From NCBI GenBank assembly GCA_023381035.1, contig JAMCTK010000006.1, positions 1 to 27,605 of the forward strand: a DNA stretch of 27,605 bases, written 5' to 3'. The position numbers and the translations under genes are program-made. Shown here piece by piece: positions 26,107 through 27,605 of the stretch. Under the pieces are notes generated by a model. The model was not told where the DNA came from, did no database searches, and saw only the letters and a program-made list of their open reading frames with translations. Source of the stretch: Patescibacteria group bacterium. GTDB lineage: Bacteria > Patescibacteria > Microgenomatia > Levybacterales > UBA12049. Position 1 is the first letter of the stretch. Every line of letters begins with the position of its first letter.

Positions 26107-27084
26107 ATGGTAAGCAAACAAAAAGTTATTGAAGGAATTACTAACTCTTTAAAAACAGTTAATCTTCCCGTAAAATTTGGAAAAAAACATCAAGGAAAAG
26201 TCAGAGATGTTTACATCTTAAATGACCAAAGAATAATTATCACAACTGACAGACAATCTGCTTTTGACAGAATTCTTGGTCACGTTCCTTTTAAAGGACA
26301 GGTCTTAACGCAATTAAGTGAGTTCTGGTTTGATAAAACAAAAAAGATCGTCGACAATCATCTAATCGCCACTCCTGATCCGAACACGATGGTTGTTAAG
26401 GAATGTGAGTTAATCCCGGTTGAAATGGTTGTAAGAGGATATTTAACAGGAGTTACCTCAACATCTACTTGGACTGCATATGAAAAAGGAGAAAGAATTA
26501 TTTATGGTATTAAATTTCCTGAAGGAATGAAAAAAAATCAAAAAATGCAAAAGCCAATTATTACTCCAACCACCAAAGCAGATCTTGGTAAACATGATGA
26601 AAAACTAACTAGAAAAGATATTATTAATAGCAAAATTGTTCCGGAAAAACTTTACAAACAAATGGAAAAAGCGGCACTCTCACTTTTTGACAAGGGTACA
26701 AAAATTTGTGCCAGAGCAGGAATTATTTTGGTCGATACAAAATATGAATTCGGTCTTTATAAAAATAAATTGGTTTTGATTGATGAAATTCATACCCCTG
26801 ATTCTTCAAGATTCTGGGTCAAAAAAACATATAAAGAGAGACTTAAAAAAGGCCAGGAACCGGAAAACTTTGATAAAGAATTTATCAGACTCTGGTTTAA
26901 GGAAAGAGGATATACAGGAGACGGAAAAGCTCCAAAAATGCCTGATGATTTTGTAGTCAAAGTGAGTGAGAGATATCAAAAGATTTATGAAATGATTACC
27001 GGTAAAAAATTTAAGGGTGATGTTTCCGGGGATGTTAGTAAAAGAATTGTTAAAAACTTAAAGAATTATTTTAACTTCAATTGA
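26107..27084 (+). CDS. purC: SAICAR synthetase
   Basis: A 325-residue ATP-grasp-like enzyme joining CAIR with aspartate. GKVRDVY (30-36), TTDRQSAFDRIL (46-57), VEMVVRGYLTG and LIDEIHTPDSSRFW are family hallmarks. It is slightly long, nearer the yeast/archaeal-like form than the 237-residue E. coli enzyme. It ends in TGA. The final 25 residues, rich in Lys and Asn, are poorly conserved. Confidence 0.95.
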   Translation: MVSKQKVIEGITNSLKTVNLPVKFGKKHQGKVRDVYILNDQRIIITTDRQSAFDRILGHVPFKGQVLTQLSEFWFDKTKKIVDNHLIATPDPNTMVVKECELIPVEMVVRGYLTGVTSTSTWTAYEKGERIIYGIKFPEGMKKNQKMQKPIITPTTKADLGKHDEKLTRKDIINSKIVPEKLYKQMEKAALSLFDKGTKICARAGIILVDTKYEFGLYKNKLVLIDEIHTPDSSRFWVKKTYKERLKKGQEPENFDKEFIRLWFKERGYTGDGKAPKMPDDFVVKVSERYQKIYEMITGKKFKGDVSGDVSKRIVKNLKNYFNFN

Positions 27085-27098
27085 CCTACTTTGATCTA

Positions 27099-27128
27099 TT
27101 GACCGCTTGATGCCTTTAGATTTAAAAT
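27099..27128 (+). promoter_or_regulatory. Possible promoter upstream of purF
   Basis: TTGACC (27099-27104) and TAAAAT (27123-27128) are 18 bp apart in the 112-bp purC-purF gap. It may supply extra transcription of purF. The same gap has two small hairpins (CACTA/TAGTG, GGATT/AATCC). No purine riboswitch is visible. Confidence 0.35.
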
Positions 27129-27196
27129 GGCTTATCTCCACTACACATAGTGTCTTGGATTTTTATTCTAATCCTTAAGCAGGTAAAGGATAGCTG

Positions 27197-27605
27197 ATGG
27201 ATACACTCAAGGAAAAATGCGGAGTTTTTGGAATATACGGCAAAGGACTGGAAGCTGCAAGATTAACGTATTTCGGACTATTTGCTCTTCAACACCGCGG
27301 ACAAGAAAGCTCAGGTATTGCATCTTCTAATGGAAAATTTATCAGATCTCATAAAGGAAACGGTCTGGTTCCCCAGGTTTACACAGAAGAAAATCTTCAA
27401 CAATTAAAAGGCTTTATTGCGATTGGTCATAATCGTTATTCCACATCAGGAGGAACATCTTCCGAACACAGTCAACCTGTTTCCTTTAAAAATGACATAA
27501 TTGCACTTTCTCATAATGGAAATTTGCCAAATACTACCTCGTTAAGAAAATTTCTTTCTGCATTAGGCATCTACACTAATGGCCACAATGACTCGGAATT
27601 AATGT
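27197..27605 (+). CDS. purF: Amidophosphoribosyltransferase, N-terminal part
   Basis: The first 136 residues of PurF, cut by the window edge. The enzyme makes phosphoribosylamine from PRPP and glutamine, the committed purine step. The glutaminase nucleophile is C8 in KCGVFGIYG, preceded by a 7-residue leader that would be removed to expose it. LQHRGQESSGIAS, GHNRYSTSG and LSHNGNL are canonical. AAAGGA about 8 nt upstream supports the ATG at 27197. The C-terminal phosphoribosyltransferase domain lies outside. Confidence 0.95.
   Translation, partial: MDTLKEKCGVFGIYGKGLEAARLTYFGLFALQHRGQESSGIASSNGKFIRSHKGNGLVPQVYTEENLQQLKGFIAIGHNRYSTSGGTSSEHSQPVSFKNDIIALSHNGNLPNTTSLRKFLSALGIYTNGHNDSELM

Overview
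The window looks like the chromosome of an uncultured, AT-rich bacterium with short intergenic gaps, many 1-35 nt gene overlaps and few strong ribosome binding sites. A PUA-less TruB, a compact DnaG and DsbA-like proteins of a type common in ultra-small lineages suggest the Candidate Phyla Radiation (Patescibacteria, perhaps Microgenomates). That placement is inference, with no marker-gene tree behind it. TGA, TAA and TAG all serve as stops, so the standard bacterial code applies.

Layout. Positions 1-17937 are accessory DNA and I read them as part of an integrated element. Its right end is a large serine integrase whose last codons and stop codon lie inside the 3' end of a tRNA-Asn(GTT) gene (17923-17997, minus strand). 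The left end was not found and probably lies beyond base 1. From the left edge the accessory part holds: an edge-truncated SEC-C protein; two small hypotheticals; a minus-strand operon dsbA-like / cysteine desulfurase / dsbA-like (5029 to 2064); a minus-strand operon P1B ATPase / BlaI-CopY repressor / M56 membrane protease (8263 to 5105); an arsenic operon arsR-arsD-arsA-ylbF-like-zinc ribbon (11520 to 8389); a plus-strand proteasome-like hydrolase fused to beta-sandwich domains (11636-13363); two winged-helix-like proteins; a catalytic-domain-only serine recombinase; a structured noncoding stretch; and the integrase.

Regulation can be read from the sequence. A TACRCWTTGTA-type operator precedes both the P-type ATPase operon and the dsbA/desulfurase operon, which suggests one BlaI/CopY repressor, released by the M56 protease, governs a metal and envelope-thiol stress regulon. 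A 10-bp perfect inverted repeat covers the -10 box of a good promoter directly upstream of arsR. ArsA keeps all three metalloid-binding cysteines and ArsD its CC...C motif, yet no ArsB/Acr3 permease is visible. The last two ars genes encode proteins ending in the same GGGGCCG tail, which makes this the most unusual cassette in the window.

Positions 18001-27605 are core chromosome: a small membrane protein; dnaG-rpoD-truB on the minus strand; and, divergently, a purine operon purA-HAD-purB-purE-purC-purF that runs off the right edge.
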